Shown here: positions 7,413-7,925 of the stretch, in pieces
Layout of the letters: each line of letters opens with the position of its first letter
Numbering within the stretch: the first letter of the stretch is position 1
NCBI GenBank assembly: GCA_009845505.1
Contig: VXZL01000518.1
Coordinates: 1 to 7,925 of the forward strand
Length of the DNA: 7,925 nt
From: Candidatus Poribacteria bacterium
GTDB lineage: Bacteria; Poribacteria; WGA-4E; WGA-3G
Reading direction: 5' to 3'
The notes under the pieces: generated by a model
What the model was told of the DNA's origin: nothing
Databases searched by the model: none
Seen by the model: only the letters and a program-made list of their open reading frames with translations
Program-made: the position numbers and the translations under genes

Positions 7413-7925
7413 ATGTTTAAGTATTTTCTATCCACTTTAGTTTTGAGTGTTGTAATGATCTGTAATGCTTATGCACATGGCGGTGGGCTCGAAGCCGATG
7501 GTTGACACAACGACAACATTAATGGCGGTCGCCATTGCCATAAAAACGTCAATCCTGATCCGGTTGAAGATAATCCCGTTGAAGATAATCCCGCTGAAGA
7601 TAATTCACAACCTGTAGTTCCTCAATTAGATCTACGCTCATATTTATGTCACAAGGTTAAAGTTATTGATGTTTATGATGGAGATACAATCACCATAGAT
7701 ATAAACAAAAGACATGTTAGAATTAGACTGGCAGGAATAGATGCTCCCGAATTAAACGCCAAAATGGAAAGAGAAAGAAACGCGGCGATAGAAGGCCGGG
7801 ATCATTTAGAAAGGCTTATATTGGACAAAGAGGTTATCGTGTTGTTTGAAGAAAGTGATACGACACTTGATGGTATACATCGCGGTAATTTTGGGCGGCC
7901 AATCGCTTACATATTTATATTGGAC
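7413..7925 (+). CDS. Secreted YHYH-motif/SNase-domain nuclease with in-frame TGA (candidate selenoprotein), 3' end outside window
   Basis: Predicted exported nuclease acting on DNA or RNA outside the cytoplasm. Codons 1-21 form a signal peptide (MFKYFLSTLVLSVV, ending AYA). The mature protein starts HGGGLEADG and continues, after TGA codon 31, as HNDN...GGRHCH, the short Cys/His motif of YHYH-type domains. An acidic Pro/Val/Glu/Asp/Asn linker with a 5-residue repeat follows (codons 51-65), then an SNase domain from about codon 79. Active-site residues are complete and spaced exactly as in staphylococcal nuclease: Asp91 (DGDT), Arg105, Asp110 and Glu113 (RLAGIDAPE), with Arg162 (GRPIAYIF) as the second arginine. 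No other stop occurs up to the right edge at codon 171, and the end is cut off. No in-frame ATG, GTG or TTG lies between the TGA and the active site. G+C is about 38% by hand count over 7561-7920, against about 47-57% in sampled lines of the neighbouring genes, hinting at transfer. If UGA is not decoded, this is a pseudogene. Confidence 0.72.
7503..7505 (+). other. In-frame TGA, candidate selenocysteine codon
   Basis: Codon 31 of the YHYH-nuclease gene is TGA in the context ADG-TGA-HND. Related YHYH-type motifs have Cys here (G-C-H-N), and the second conserved Cys remains at codon 42 (HCH). A single base change from TGC or TGT would also produce it by mutation. The C25 peptidase gene ends with TGA at 6231-6233, and TGG is used for Trp, so a genome-wide TGA reassignment is unlikely. 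Confidence 0.55.
7521..7536 (+). promoter_or_regulatory. Candidate bacterial SECIS stem-loop
   Basis: AATGGC (7521-7526) and GCCATT (7531-7536) pair perfectly over 6 bp around a GGTC loop. One further T-G wobble pair is possible at the base. The loop begins 21 nt after the TGA and starts with two G residues; published descriptions of bacterial SECIS elements call for a small apical loop with an early G about 16-37 nt after UGA. Caution: the same bases encode the conserved GGRHC residues, whose GGC/GCC codons favour such pairing by chance. Confidence 0.45.
7563..7607 (+). repeat. 15-bp tandem repeat, three copies, encoding the linker
   Basis: GTTGAAGATAATCCC occurs twice exactly (7563-7577 and 7578-7592) and a third time with changes (GCTGAAGATAATTCA, 7593-7607). 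It encodes VEDNP, VEDNP and AEDNS, an acidic Pro-containing spacer between the Cys/His motif and the SNase domain. Exact copies point to recent slippage, and linker length may vary between strains. Confidence 0.85.

Noticed and set aside
7413..7505. Short 30-codon protein ending at the TGA as an independent gene
   Set aside because: The frame continues directly into the second half of the same Cys/His motif and an intact SNase domain that has no start of its own.

Overview
The window holds three genes, all on the + strand, and reads as chromosome from a Gram-negative bacterium with an outer membrane and type IX secretion system (T9SS) parts. Gene content (a gingipain-family PorU-like protein followed by a PorV-family barrel), G+C near 50%, and short dispersed repeats in linkers and intergenic DNA suggest an uncultured lineage outside classical Bacteroidetes. 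Candidatus Poribacteria or a related FCB-type phylum is my best guess. That is inference; no rRNA or other phylogenetic marker is present.

Layout: (1) Positions 3-6233 encode a very large exported C25 cysteine peptidase resembling the T9SS sortase PorU. Its reading frame is open to the left edge and begins inside a signal peptide, so the true start lies a few codons upstream of the window. (2) After 25 bp, positions 6259-7278 encode a PorV/UPF0164-family outer-membrane barrel. The porU-porV order is the one known from T9SS loci, where PorV carries cargo with a C-terminal sorting domain to PorU for cleavage and attachment at the cell surface. (3) A 134-bp spacer (7279-7412) contains a degenerate dispersed repeat, a 9-bp palindrome and a ribosome binding site partly buried in a second hairpin. 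(4) From 7413 to the right edge runs an AT-richer gene for a secreted protein with a small YHYH-type Cys/His motif fused to a staphylococcal-nuclease (SNase) domain.

The most interesting point is in the third gene. Its reading frame is intact for 171 codons except for one in-frame TGA at codon 31. That TGA sits where the YHYH-type motif normally has its conserved Cys (G-Cys-H-N). A 6-bp hairpin with a GGTC loop starts 15 nt after the TGA, with its loop 21 nt after it, which fits the geometry described for bacterial SECIS elements. No ATG, GTG or TTG lies in frame between the TGA and the nuclease active site, so the nuclease needs UGA decoding to be made. TGA is an ordinary stop for the first gene. 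The candidates are therefore a new selenoprotein or a very recent nonsense mutation or sequencing error.

A second observation is that heptanucleotide repeats (RGTCAGC and its complement) lie inside the giant peptidase gene at four sites. All keep the frame and all fall in apparent surface linkers.
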